A stretch of 64,000 nt of DNA from Aplysia californica (taxonomy: Eukaryota; Mollusca; Gastropoda; Aplysiida; Aplysiidae): the NCBI RefSeq assembly GCF_000002075.1, contig NW_004797531.1:366055-430054 (forward strand), in the 5' to 3' direction. The position numbers and the translations under genes are program-made. Numbering within the stretch: the first letter of the stretch is position 1; each line of letters begins with the position of its first letter. Positions 22,429-33,400 of this stretch are shown here, in pieces. Below the pieces are notes generated by a model that saw only the letters and a list, made by a program, of their open reading frames with translations, had not been told where the DNA came from and did not search any database.

Positions 22429-22600
22429 GCGCGCGTGTGTATCTGTGTGTATTACCACTTTGCTGGCAATAGTGGGTGGGAACCTTTCGAAGCATGTATG
22501 TGTGTAAGTGTGCGTGAGTGTGTGTGTGTGTGTGTGTACGTGTGTATCTGTGTGTTTTACCACTTTGCTGGCAATAGTGGGTGGGAACCTTCGGAAGCAT
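22338..22600. repeat. Duplicated (TG)n / unique-core minisatellite
   Basis: Two tandem units, each a (TG)n run followed by the same core of about 60 bp (ACCACTTTGCTGGCAATAG, TGGGTGGGAACC, GAAGCATG). The first TG run is about 70 bp, the second about 20 bp. Confidence 0.9.
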
Positions 22601-22759
22601 GTCCATAGATGTGGACAGAAACTTCCTTGGCTTGCTCGCCCCTTGTGGATTGTCGGTGGTGAAGCTGGATTAGGCTCTTCTAAAGCACTCTTTACAAAGT
22701 ACTGGAGGATCCTGGTTGTCTTCAACAACTGCCTGAAGAAGTTACTCAGGATCAGATAG

Positions 22760-23045
22760 ACAGACAGAGTCAACAATGAGGAAGTATTAAGCAGAAAAAT
22801 GTAAGACAGAGGAAAACAGTGAAGATGGATTGGATTGCGCATACCATCAGGAAATCAAGTAGCTACATAACAAAGACAGTGTCAACTTGGAGTCCACAGT
22901 TTAAACGATCGAGGGAAGGCCATGCGAAACCTGTAGAAAAGTTACAAAGAATGATGCACAGAAAAGTGGAATGACATTTGAAAGATATCAAGAAGCTAGT
23001 CCAGGGTAAGGAAGAGTGGAAAATGTTTGTCTGTATGGGGTGAGA
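22760..23045 (+). mobile_element. LINE 3' fragment, another family
   Basis: Plus-strand pieces RWIGHTIRKSSSYITKTV, TWSPQFKRSREGHAK and DIKKLVQGKEEWKMF follow the C-terminal tail of endonuclease-RT LINE proteins (WIGHTLRK..W.PQGKRKRGRP..). Decayed over more than one frame. Confidence 0.6.
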
Positions 23046-24060
23046 CAGGTGATGATGCAACTGGCACAGGCTCTTCTAGAGCAATTTACAATGGGTGAGC
23101 CTGGTCATAGACATCAACATCCTGGAAACTTTGACCTTCTGGTCACTCTGTTTCAGATAATATACCCAAGGGTGCGTCTTTCAGCTTGGTGTATCGCCTT
23201 TGCTTGTACTCTTTCGTGTTGAGAAGACCGTTCACATAGGTCTTTCTCTCTCCCCAAAAGTCCAAACAAAGACAAAGATAGTTGTTCTGGTTTTGTCTTT
23301 CAACAGTGAGTAGTAATTTGATTTGGTTGAGCAATCACATCTGTGTTTCAGTCTTTAGTTTTTTAATAGTCCTATCTCTTGATTTGTATTGCTTATTGCT
23401 GGCCACTCTTTCTTTCGGAGGTTAAAAAAACATCTATGATCTGTTCCGGCGCATCATATACTTTGGATGACCCTTTTTTTCATTGCGGTCTATCTGGATC
23501 TTTTACCATTTCCATGTTGAATGTTCTGCAGCTTTCTTTATGTCCAAAGTGGTTCACATTGCTCAGCTTTGCAAAACTCCTTTTCTCGTTAGGGAACTCT
23601 GATGTCAAATCAGTGAGCTTTGAATGTCAAACAAGTTTGGATTGTGATACAAAGTGGAAATATACTTGTAATTTTACTTAACCACGTTATTATTTTGTTT
23701 GCAAACGAGCTATCGACCCATTTCACTCGCCTCATGCATCGGAAATCTATAGCAGACAGGATGGTCAACCACCACCTATACTGGTAAAGGTAAAGTTTGC
23801 AAACGAACAAGATCAAAATTGCATAAACTACTACTAGAAGGGCACACATATTATATTCGTACATTTAAAATTGACAGTCAAATTGTGAAACAATAGGCCT
23901 ACCAGTCCCGCATCTAGGAAATAAACATTTTAATCATGTGACAAAGAGGTTTTTATATTACGTGAGATTATACGTTTGAGTTGAGATAATTGAAAAATAG
24001 TTTTACAGGGACATGTATCTCACCAAGCACTTTCAAAATATGCTTTACTTTACTTTACTT

Positions 24061-24894
24061 TTATCCGCCGCTTATACCCTTTTGGGTGTCGCGGGAAGAA
24101 AGAGACTGTCTCTCTGTCGCCAGCCGGAGAGCTTGGGTCAAGGGGATGCCGTGGGTGGTTAATGTTTCCCTGACTCCATCTATCCAGGTCTTTCTCGGTT
24201 GCCCTCTAGCCTTGTTGCCATCGAATTTTTGGAGGTAGGCACGTTGTTTTGGATGATGTGTTGGTAATTGTAGGAGATGTCCGAACCATTTGATTCTTTG
24301 GTGTTGGATGTGATGCATGACATCATTTGTGCCCACCATTTCTCGGATTACAGAGTTTCTAATTTTGTCTCGCCTGGTCTTGTTTACTGCTTTTCTAAGG
24401 CATCGCATTTCACATGTTGTAATTCTTTGCTCTAATGTCTTGTTCGTGGTCCATGTTTGGCATTGACAGGTGAGTGTTGGGATGAATATGGTGTTGATCA
24501 TTTTGAGTTTTGTTGTCATGGGGATGTTAGGATGTTTCAGTAGTGGAGTAAGCTGGTAACTAACATTATTGGCCTTTTGTACTCGTGTTTCAATTTCTCT
24601 GTTCAGTCGGCCATCCTCTGTGAATATACTTCCGAGGTACTTAAATTCTTGGACCTGTCTGAGATTGTTGTTGTTGATGTGTATCCTGAGTGGTTCTGGC
24701 TTTCTGCTTACTTTCATTGTCTCTGTTTTGTTGATGTTGATCTTCATGTCGTAGTTGTTACATTCTTCGTTTAATCTGGTGGTGTGGTGTTGGAGACTTC
24801 GTTCATCTTTGTGTGTCAGGCTTTGGTCATCAGCGAAGAGTAATTCATTTAGGGCGTCTGGTTCTGTGTTGGCCTCTTTTGTGATTCTATCCAT
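24061..24894 (-). pseudogene. LINE reverse transcriptase, C-terminal part
   Basis: A 277-residue open frame starts just before the FADD catalytic motif (ELLFADDQS). It continues through KTETMKVSRKPEPL, EFKYLGSIFTEDGR and the RGQPRKTWIDGV tail to a stop. It is the same protein as the 10046 fragment, whose frame stops earlier at a TAA after GVRET. Confidence 0.9.
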
Positions 24895-24996
24895 ATATAT
24901 GATAAATAGTAGTGGTGATAGGACACATACAACCTTGTCTTTCTCCGGATGTTATCTCGAACCATACTGTGAGTCCCTCTGACGCTCTTACTGTAC

Positions 24997-25323
24997 TTAT
25001 GCTGTTCTCGTAAATGGCACGATGTTATCTAGAAGTAGGCCTCTTACAGTGTAGTTTTCGAGTTCTTTCCACAGCTTGTTTCTGTTCACTCTGTCGAACG
25101 CTTTCTCCTGGTTGATAAATACTATATTTAGTTCCCTGTTGTGTTCTATTACCTTTTCGCACATTTGTCGCAGGGCAAATATTGCATCGGTGCATCCTCT
25201 TCCCTTTCTAAATCCCATTTGGGCCTCACTCAGAATTGGTTCAACTTTGTGTCTTGTTCCCCATTCCAATATCTTGGCAAACATCTTGCCCACATGGCTT
25301 AGCAATGAAATGCCTCTATACAT
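24997..25323 (-). pseudogene. LINE reverse transcriptase, palm part
   Basis: 109 residues include YRGISLLSHVGKMFAKILEW, MGFRKGRGCTDAI and FINQEKAFDRVNRNKL (motif A; the usual FIDQEKAFD has N for the first catalytic D). It ends at about LLDNI, after which the frame is lost before the FADD part. Confidence 0.9.
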
Positions 25324-25639
25324 TCCACAGTCTCTCTTACTGCCTTTCTTCTTCCAGGTTGGTACTATAACCGCTTTTTGCCAGTCGGCGGGAACTTTTC
25401 TTTCTGTCCATGCTTTCTGGAAGATTTATGTGAGCCAAATTCAAAATATATGCAAAAATATAAAGTTTTTCGAAAATTTGTGGAATTCACGAATTTTTCA
25501 GGCAACCGACGACATAGTGGGTATTATTTATTATTGTACTCATGGACTCGTCTCATGCTCAATTTTCAGTTCTAAAGCAATTTTCTTTAAATAAAAATTG
25601 TTGATTTTTATCTGCTTTACACCAATTTTGATCTCTGAA

Positions 25640-25990
25640 ATTCATTAGTTTATGATATGGATATGTTTTTACAATCGGCCATGGCATGCAGTCATAACAT
25701 TTCACTTGTTTTTGACAACTTTTATGGACATTCGAGAAAAATCGAGGGGGGGGGGCCATCATGACCCCATGTATTTCTCCAAATTTTGATGTAATTTGAT
25801 GTTTTACTTTACTTTAGTTTGATATTTTCTTGAAAATAATTGATTTGTGAGGAGTGACCACATGACGTATGTATGTTCCGTAGCAAACATGGCAGTTTAG
25901 CCCCCCAAACAATGCATCGGCATGAGGGTCCAAAAGTAAAAATGTACCCATAATATTCATACATGATGTGAATCTGTACAATCGCCTGGT
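25640..25990 (+). repeat. Dispersed repeat family F, copy 2
   Basis: TTTTCTTGAAAATAATTGAT, TAGCAAACATGGCAGTTTAG, AATGCATCGGCATGAGGGT and AAAAGTAAAAATGTACCC match the other F copies. A G-run and CCATCATGACCCCATG stretch precedes it. Confidence 0.7.
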
Positions 25991-26130
25991 ATGGTAAATT
26001 TATACATTTTTTCAGGCTTTTTTTCACTTTAAAAAAAAGTGCAAACTAAAAATCTAGTCTAGATCAAGGCTATATAGAATCTAGTATGAGTATGAGCATA
26101 ATAAGGCACCATTGCCATTATAATTAATAA

Positions 26131-26615
26131 GGTAGCGTCAATTGCCACCGAGTGACCCGGTGGCAATTGACAAAAATTGACCTTTTGTCAATTGCCACCG
26201 AGTGAAGCGGTGTCAAGTCTGAAAACAACACTGTCTTTAGCATTATACATGATAATGTGTGTCTAATGGGTCAATTTGTTTTCAACTAATTTCATTGGAC
26301 GAGCATCTAATCTAGAGCTATGGTAGGCCTACCAACTTGGCGTGTTTTCAATGAGACGAAGGCCTAGATCTAGGCTAGACTTAGCCTACACTTTGGTGTA
26401 GAACCAACACAGGCAATTCTAGAAGTAGAAGCAGAAATTCACGTTATATTGGGGAACATAAATCGGGGGACGGGGGTCAGGAAAAAAACCACACACACAC
26501 ACACACGGAGGGACAGAGAGGCGAACACACAACACCTAGCACTCGAGCACAATAAGCTAGATCTACCCGCCAACGCGAAAGAGCTCCAATTTACTCGGTG
26601 GCAATTGACACTACC
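26131..26615. mobile_element. MULE-like MITE with 9-bp target duplication
   Basis: TIRs GGTAGCGTCAATTGCCACC on the left and GGTAGTGTCAATTGCCACC (reversed) on the right differ at one base over 23. AATTAATAA is repeated exactly outside (26122-26130, 26616-26624). A 9-bp duplication is the Mutator hallmark. Inside the left end the CAATTGCCACCGAGTGA motif is repeated and also inverted, giving a terminal hairpin. It has no coding frame of note and lies 0.7 kb upstream of PNPT1. Confidence 0.9.
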
Positions 26616-26780
26616 AATTAATAAATCCTTAGACTTTAAGAAAATTTATCGGATGCTCCAAACAAGAAAACAATTACTGACCTGCTTGAGCCTTGGGGAA
26701 AGGGGGGGGGGGGGGTGTAGATGCTGATAGTATGAGTGTGAGTAAGATGAACTGTCGCAGACTGTGTACCACTGTCTTTA

Positions 26781-26913
26781 CTAGATCTAGATCTAGATCT
26801 AAGTCTGTCAGATCTTGATGTAATTAACTTCAACAAAACGTAAAATTGTAAAAGTAAAGGGATTCGAATCGTAGATCTAGATAGATCTAGATTATCTAGA
26901 TCTAGATTCTAAA
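26781..26913. repeat. (CTAGAT)n arrays, PNPT1 upstream
   Basis: Self-complementary CTAGAT/TCTAGA runs at 26781-26802 and 26873-26908. Confidence 0.95.
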
Positions 26914-27124
26914 TAGTAAAAAAGTGAAGTTAGGTTAGGCTGACCTCTCTCAGGCACGGTATTTCACACTCACCTCTAAAAAGCCTGTATTTTGAACTGG
27001 ATTCCTTTGCTACTTCTTCTAAGACCAAGCACCTTCCACAGCAAAATTTATATTTCCACACCAAATCATTAATTTTCACATATTGTAGGCGATGAGTGAT
27101 CAATAGATGACACTATTCTGCAGA

Positions 27125-27293
27125 CTGTAGTTCCTAGTTTCTGTTTCGTTTCCGTCACCGTCATTTCCTTCCGGTGTCCGGATTTCCAGGGTTCTTGTTT
27201 ACACTTTACACCCGCAGTGAAATGGTTTGTTTCGTTGCATTATGTTCGCCAGTTTCCCTAGCAGTATCAATTTTTAAGAGTTCGACAAACACA
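27125..27293 (+). promoter_or_regulatory. PNPT1: Probable PNPT1 promoter / 5' leader
   Basis: The 170 bp before the PNPT1 start lack a TATA box. They hold an ETS/GABPA-type core CTTCCGG at 27168-27174 and a CGTCACCGTCA stretch just before it. GABPA (NRF-2) sites are common in promoters of nuclear genes for mitochondrial proteins, so the motif fits, but the promoter assignment is inference. Confidence 0.4.
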
Positions 27294-27439
27294 ATGGCTG
27301 CGCCCATCATAAGAGTTTTCAGCTGTCGAGTCCGCAAAGGATTCAAACATGTTTGGCTTCGACCTCATCGCCTGAAGCATTCTAACCCATGGCGAGACAT
27401 CAAATGCAACCCACAACTTGTTATTGCATGTGGAAATGA
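27294..27439 (+). CDS. PNPT1: PNPT1 exon 1 (mitochondrial leader)
   Basis: ATG in an AACACAATGG context opens [19 protein letters not shown], Arg/Lys-rich with no acidic residues, as expected of a mitochondrial presequence. A donor at GA|GTGCGT leaves phase 2, which exon 2 needs. The join reads [15 protein letters not shown], aligning gap-free with human AVDLGNRKLEISSGK with the GN-to-SSGK distance identical. An in-frame upstream ATG at 27222 is an alternative start. Confidence 0.75.
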
Positions 27440-30400
27440 GTGCGTTCCTATTTGACTCAATATCAATATTATTTTGTTTTTTTGGGTTTTTTTTGTTCAA
27501 TTCATCAATCATCCTTTTTTCAACTTCTAGACTAGATCTAGATTCTAGATCTAGACGTCTAGACTAGATCTCTAGATTTAGATCTAGATCTAGATCTAGA
27601 CTAGATCTAGATCTACTTCAACTGTGTTTCAATTCGTGAATTCCCGATTCGCTGTCCCTACCACTACTGAAAGTGGCTATTCTCACCCGCCCGGAAGTTC
27701 TCGCAAGATCAACTCCTCCCCTCTTCTCTCTCTCTCTGTCTCTTTCTGAATACTGTCTATCGGTGTGGACGATCAAATTGACCAAAACAAAGTTAAAAAA
27801 TGATGTTAAAACACAAAAGTAAATTAATTTGGTTGTCTACAAAGATGCTACGGCTATTTAACTTTTCGAATCGAGCCGAACTACGCGGGTCGCCATTTTG
27901 TTTTGCCCGGAAATTCTCGCGCTACTCCTCTCTCTCTTTCTCTCTCTCTCTCTCCACTGCCCACAGACAAAATTGTACGCTTTTAGTAGGCTATAGTTGT
28001 AATGGAACGTTTGTTCACGGCACAGAATTCTACAATTTTTCTGTTATCACAGTGTAGAATTCTGTGGTTTAGGGTGAACGCAAAATTTGGTGAATGCGCA
28101 CCGGGTGAGAATAGCCACAAGACTCGCCTGCACTATTCTCACTCCGGGTGAGAATAGAGGTGGCCACCACTACTACCCGATACTACCGTGGTACCCACCT
28201 TCTTGCTGCTTGCAATGAATAATGAACGATAGGACACTCGTAAATTTCATGCATTGTGACGGAGGAACAGTAATTGGAACATGGGGTAAGATTGAAGAAT
28301 ACCGGACCAGCGGACTAACTTTGCCTATGTCTCAACCTTAGGAATTCATAATTTTCCCATTTTTAATATCTCTCAATGGAGAATCTCGGACCGGTAGATC
28401 TATTCTCATATTAAAATTTTGTCAGGGGGGAGACCCTCCTGAACCCCCCCCCTTTCCTCCACCCCAACCACCCGCCCCCCCACCAACCCCACTTTCTGAC
28501 TTTCTCCGCAATAATGTACGAGTGGTCCGGTATTCTTCAATCTTCCCGAACATGGAGTATCTAAAATGCAATTTGATGACATTTTTTAAGTTAATAAATA
28601 CGGAGGGACCGTGCTCTTAGTCTCAGTATCTGCGTACACGGTAACCGGGCACCTAGAATCTAGATCTAGTCACCTAGTCTCAGTATATCTACGGTAACCG
28701 GGCACCTAGTCTCACTTAGTCTCAGTATCTACGTACACGGTAACCAGGCACGTAGTCTCAGTATCTATGAACACGGTGCAACACGGTAACCGGAATGAAA
28801 ATAAATCAATATTTGTCCTCTGCTGTCATTTGCTGAAGAAAAAAAAAGAAAGTCATACAAGCATCTTGTCCACGGCATACAAACACCGCTCTTTTAGTTG
28901 GCTCGACGATTGAGTGACTGGGTCATGGCGGGCCGGTCACACAGGTCACTCACCCGACCTCCCGCTACCTGCGTCGGTAGCCGGTGAAATGAATTTTTCG
29001 ACACATGTTTTATCATCTTACACAAACAAAACACATCATACGGGAACACAAGTTTGTTCTTTAGAGAAGGCCACCTCTATTCTCACCCTGGGTGAGAATA
29101 GCGCAGGCGAGTCTTTTGGCTATTTTCACCCGGTGGGCGTTCACCGTTATAGCCTAGGCCAACCAGTGAAGGGTTCACCCTGAACCACAGAATTCTACAC
29201 TGTGATAACAGAATTATAGAATTCTGTGCTGTGAACAAACGTTCTTGATCTATTACTACTGTTAGTGTTCGACTAAAAGCGTTCAATTTTGTCTGAGGGC
29301 AGTGGAGAGAGAGAGAGAGAGAGAGAGGAGTAGCGCGAAAACTTCCGGGCAAAACAAAATGGCGACCCGCGTAGTTCGGCTCGATTCGGAAAGTTAAATA
29401 GCCGTAGCATCTTTGTAGACAACCAAATTAATTTAGTTTTCTTGTTTATCATCATTTTTTAACTTTGTTTTGGTCAATTTGATCGTCCACACCGATACAC
29501 AGTTTTCAGAAAGAGAGAGAGAGAGAGAGGGGGGAGGAGTAGATCTTGTGAGAACTTCAGGGCAAAACAAAATGGCGACCCACGTAGTTCGGCTCGATTC
29601 GAAAAGTGAAATAGCCATAGCATCTTTGAAGACGATCAAATTAGCTTACTTTTGTGCTATAACGTAATTTTTTCTTGGCTTTTATCAATTTGATCATCCA
29701 CACAGATAGACAGTATTCCAAAATGAGGAAAAACAGGTCTTGTTTCACAGCGGGTGAGAATAGCCTACGCTGGTAAGTCTCACCCGGGGTGAGAGGTAGA
29801 TTGTATCTGATCTATTCTCACCCCGGGTGAGAATAGCCACTTCCTTAGAGAAAGCAACTAAACTTCTTATTGGTACGAAATAGCAATACCATGGCTGCTC
29901 ACGTTATGGAGTTAGATGCTCTTTAAAATGTATCATGTCTATTTATAGTTAGTCAAAAAACCAAACACATATTGAGTGGCTAATAACTTATATAAGCCTA
30001 ACAATAAATATACAAAACTGCCATGTTAGACAGGAAAATGTGTTTAGAAATTGACTCCTTTAAAATTTTGTTTCCAGCACGAACATGGAACTTGTCATGA
30101 GCATGATAGCCAAAACGCTTCCGTGCATTCATGACTTTTTGTATCCAATGGAATGTGTATCCTCCTGAATAATGATATTGACGTATCTTCAATATTATAC
30201 AACACCAATTTCTTTTCACAAAATGAACATGTACCAAATAAAAGTATAAATACAATTTTTCTTTCTAAACATATCCAACAGCACGCAATGAGGGTGCTAT
30301 TTGCAGGAGATGCGACACAAAAATAAAACGCATTATAATGTCTTCTGGTTTGGGACCCTTCGTGCTCTGTCTTCCAGTTTTGAGATCGCTTGGTGGCTGC

Positions 30401-33400
30401 TTTTTGTGTCCTGTTCTCCCAAAAGCCAGAGAGCAAACATGTGTTGTTGTATGTGTGGAAAACAGTGTTGCTATGATAAGTGTTGCTTTGGGATAACTTT
30501 GCGGGGAAATAGCGTCTGAATACGGCCATGTACATGTCGATTGCTACGTGGATTTCTGGAAGTGAAAATTGTTTGACTGGTTTGAGATGTGATATTGCAG
30601 TGTGAACATGGCTGAATCTCTCATTGAGAAGATTGAATATTGCTTCCAGTCCCCTTGCTTCCTCAATTTTTGCAGTTTCGCCAGAGTCTTTTCTTGCTTC
30701 TGTACAAATTGTCACTGTGTTTGTTAGTTCCTTGTATACATGGGGATGAAGGTATGCTTGGGGTGTGTTGCGATGTTTGCTTGAAATAGATCTTTGTATG
30801 CATCCACCCAAACGATACCGACATAAATTATGTTATAATTGTCAAACGCACACCACATGTTCCCATTAGCGTCAACAGCTTTTTTGCGGCATGAATTGAC
30901 GTGACGTAACACCATATAATCTCCTTTTGTATTTGAAATCGCTGTAAAACATTTGACACAAATGTTAGCGGAATACGACTGTTCATCTTCGTCCCTCGAC
31001 ACATAAAATCCCATAAATCAGGAGAATATCTCCTGACATTGTCTTACATAATCGGGGCTTTTTGTACTTTTTTTTGTTTGACAGTTAAATTTAAACTCTA
31101 ACACACCCGACAAAGTTCATTCAGTGACTCTCTATGCCTTTCATATGTGTGACCGACCCATTGCAGTTTAACAATTTTTACTTAGGAACACAATTCACTA
31201 ACTGATTGCCATTCACTGCAAAGTGCTGGAAAAACAAAATTCACTTCATTAGAAAATATGACTTGATGGCTATCACACCGCGCAAACAGAAATAAACACC
31301 AATGTTTCATTTTGGAATGATTTGTAATTAAATTTGAAGAGATCACATTATTAACTCACTTGCAACTGGGCCCTTTCACCAGTCACAAGCGTTGAAGACT
31401 GGCGTTTTTGGGGGTATTTCAATAAATCACCACAACTCTCAGAATTATCCTATTGCAATTACCCTACGGCAAACAGAAACAGTGTATTCAAAGTCGTTCT
31501 ACCCTGTGAAATGAGACCACGTAAACGGGGAAGAAAGGGAGGAGTACGATTGAGAGCAAGAAGAAGAATTTTAAAACCGTTTTTACCTTCTATCGTAACT
31601 GGTAATGCAAGGTCACTAAATAACAAAATGGATGAACTCTGTGCAAATGTTAGGTTTCTTTACAAGGCCTTATAGCAACAAATGAGAATGAATACAGGGA
31701 CGCTGTGAATCTATTTACAAATTGGTGTGATAACCACTTCCTTATTAAACGTAAAAAAGACAAAGGAATTAATAATAGACTTTAGAGTAAAAAAAGACCA
31801 ATTGCAACCACTATTTATTAAAGATGAAGAGGTGGAGGTGGTAAACTCTTACAAGTATCTTGGTGTAACAATCGACCACAAACTTGACTGGCATTCCCAC
31901 GCTGCCCTTGTGCATAAAAAAGTAAATCAAAGAATGTTTCTTAGGAAATTAAGAAGTTTCCGTGTTGATAATAAGATTATGTCCCTTTTTTACCATTCTA
32001 TGATTGAAAGTGTGCTATTATTTTGTATTTGCTGCTGGGGTGGGAATTGTAAGGTGAAAGATTTTAAAAAAATTTGACAGAACCATTAAGTTTAAGAAAG
32101 CCAGCAAGATCTCTGGATATGATTTTATAAGAATGGATGAAATGTATAACACCACATGTATAAAAAAGATAAAAAGCATTATAAACGACCCATCACACCC
32201 CTTTTCCACACAAATTGTAAGATCACGCAGCGGCAGATATGTACCTCCAGAAACAAAGAAAGAAAGATATAAAAGAAGTTTTTTACCATCTAGCATTATA
32301 AGGCTTTTGTCAGAATGAGCATAGATGTGTGTTGCTCTTGGAGTATGTATCTGTATATAACTCCAAAGGTCTAGTATTTAAATTCCTGCATGTGGTTGAA
32401 TGATGCATTTGATGTAAATGTACATTTTGTCAGCTTTACTTCTCCTTTCATATTGAATTTTAATGAGAGTAATATATATGATTAAAAAATTTTTATGTAT
32501 ACCTGCATGTGTTTTTATGGTCCTGTACAGCCAAGGAAAATTTCCCTCTGGGATAATAAAGTACGATCTTATCTTATCTTATCTTATATTATTTATCTTA
32601 TTTTTTGACTCAGTAAAGTAACATTCAAGCTTAATCTAATACAAAAAACTAAAGTTGTCTAAGTCTAATACTTTAATTTGTATGATTTTTTAAAAATTGG
32701 CATGAATTTGATTTTCCGAAAAATTTCCAGGGACGTGACAAGTAGAATGAAATTCACTACAACAACTAAAATAAAAGTTCAAAGTGTTCTGGTTTGATTT
32801 GTATACATGGTGCGAGTGTTTGGTGAAAATATAAAAGCTGGTCTGTGCTTTGATTCAGACCCATACACTGAATTACATGAGACAGATGTACGGCACGACG
32901 TTGTGATTTCGTTGCGTGAAAAACAGCACTAGTGCTAGAGCTAGCCCTAGAACTACGACTCGGGCCGTGTTCGGGTACATATCCAGGATCTTAACTATTA
33001 GACACATCATATTCTGAGACACTAGAACTAGTAAAACGTACAGAAGTATAGAAAACGGCGAAATTATGTGATTCTTGTTCATGCGACTTCTTCGACCGTT
33101 ACTACGATACGACTGTCGGATTACTATCCAGCTGTATAGAAAAAAACAAAGCGCGAGTTCCAGTCTGTTCAACCCCAGTTGGGGTCACTGTCCTTCACCT
33201 TCAATAACTTAAAAACTACCGGCCCCAGAGATACGAAACGAAGTCTAAGTAACTCAGGCTTGGCCAAACAAAGGTACGAGGCGGGTCTCGCGATCCATGC
33301 GTGATTTGTAGAGCGAAAAAAAAATTCCAAAGTTGGTCACGCAGGGCTTGTGGGAGCCGTCGCGGGGGGGGGGGGGGGGGGGGGGGGGCCCCCAATTGCT

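Larger units (their letters stand above)
24043..25425 (-). mobile_element. LINE, 5'-truncated, young copy with (AAAGT)n tail
   Basis: On the minus strand: KAWTERKVPADWQKAVIVPT, GISLLSHVGKMFAKILEW, AQMGFRKGRGCTDAIFALRQ, QEKAFDRVNRNKLW, NELLFADDQSLTHKDE, EFKYLGSIFTEDGRLNREIE, RIKWFGHLLQLPTHHPKQ, RGQPRKTWIDGVRETL. These are the palm and thumb of a non-LTR reverse transcriptase and its C-terminal tail. It ends in AAAGT units at 24043-24061. Fingers and any endonuclease are missing. The RT is interrupted between 24895 and 24996, so it is not functional. Intergenic between HHAT and PNPT1. Confidence 0.92.
27671..29842. mobile_element. Composite inverted repeat with TIRs and promoter-like modules
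   Basis: The outer ends are GTGGCTATTCTCACCC at 27673-27688 and its inverted partner at 29825-29840. The arm 27673-28165 pairs with 29069-29840. The TIR motif recurs inside at about 28104, 28133, 29078, 29120, 29752 and 29813, usually as back-to-back palindromes. The arms carry a module with (GA)n, an ETS-type ACTTCCGG, a YY1-type AAAATGGCGAC and a short open start [12 protein letters not shown]. The module appears once in the left arm and twice, tandem, in the right. The central 28165-29069 holds a separate MITE and a tandem repeat. No transposase seen. It may be one large foldback or two opposed copies of one element. Confidence 0.75.

Noticed and set aside
22273-22842. Thr-His and Cys-Val repeat frames
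   Set aside because: Translations of the (TG)n/(CA)n repeats, as at 34427-34839 and 35165-35420.
24569-24982. Plus-strand open frames opposite the LINE
   Set aside because: Antisense shadows of the minus-strand reverse transcriptase.
31018-31036. Short palindrome GGAGAATATCTCC
   Set aside because: A 13-bp palindrome in AT-rich DNA is expected by chance; no associated feature.
32873-33172. 99-residue minus-strand frame with two hydrophobic stretches
   Set aside because: No family match, no splice or promoter evidence; AT-rich DNA readily gives hydrophobic frames. Kept only as a note.
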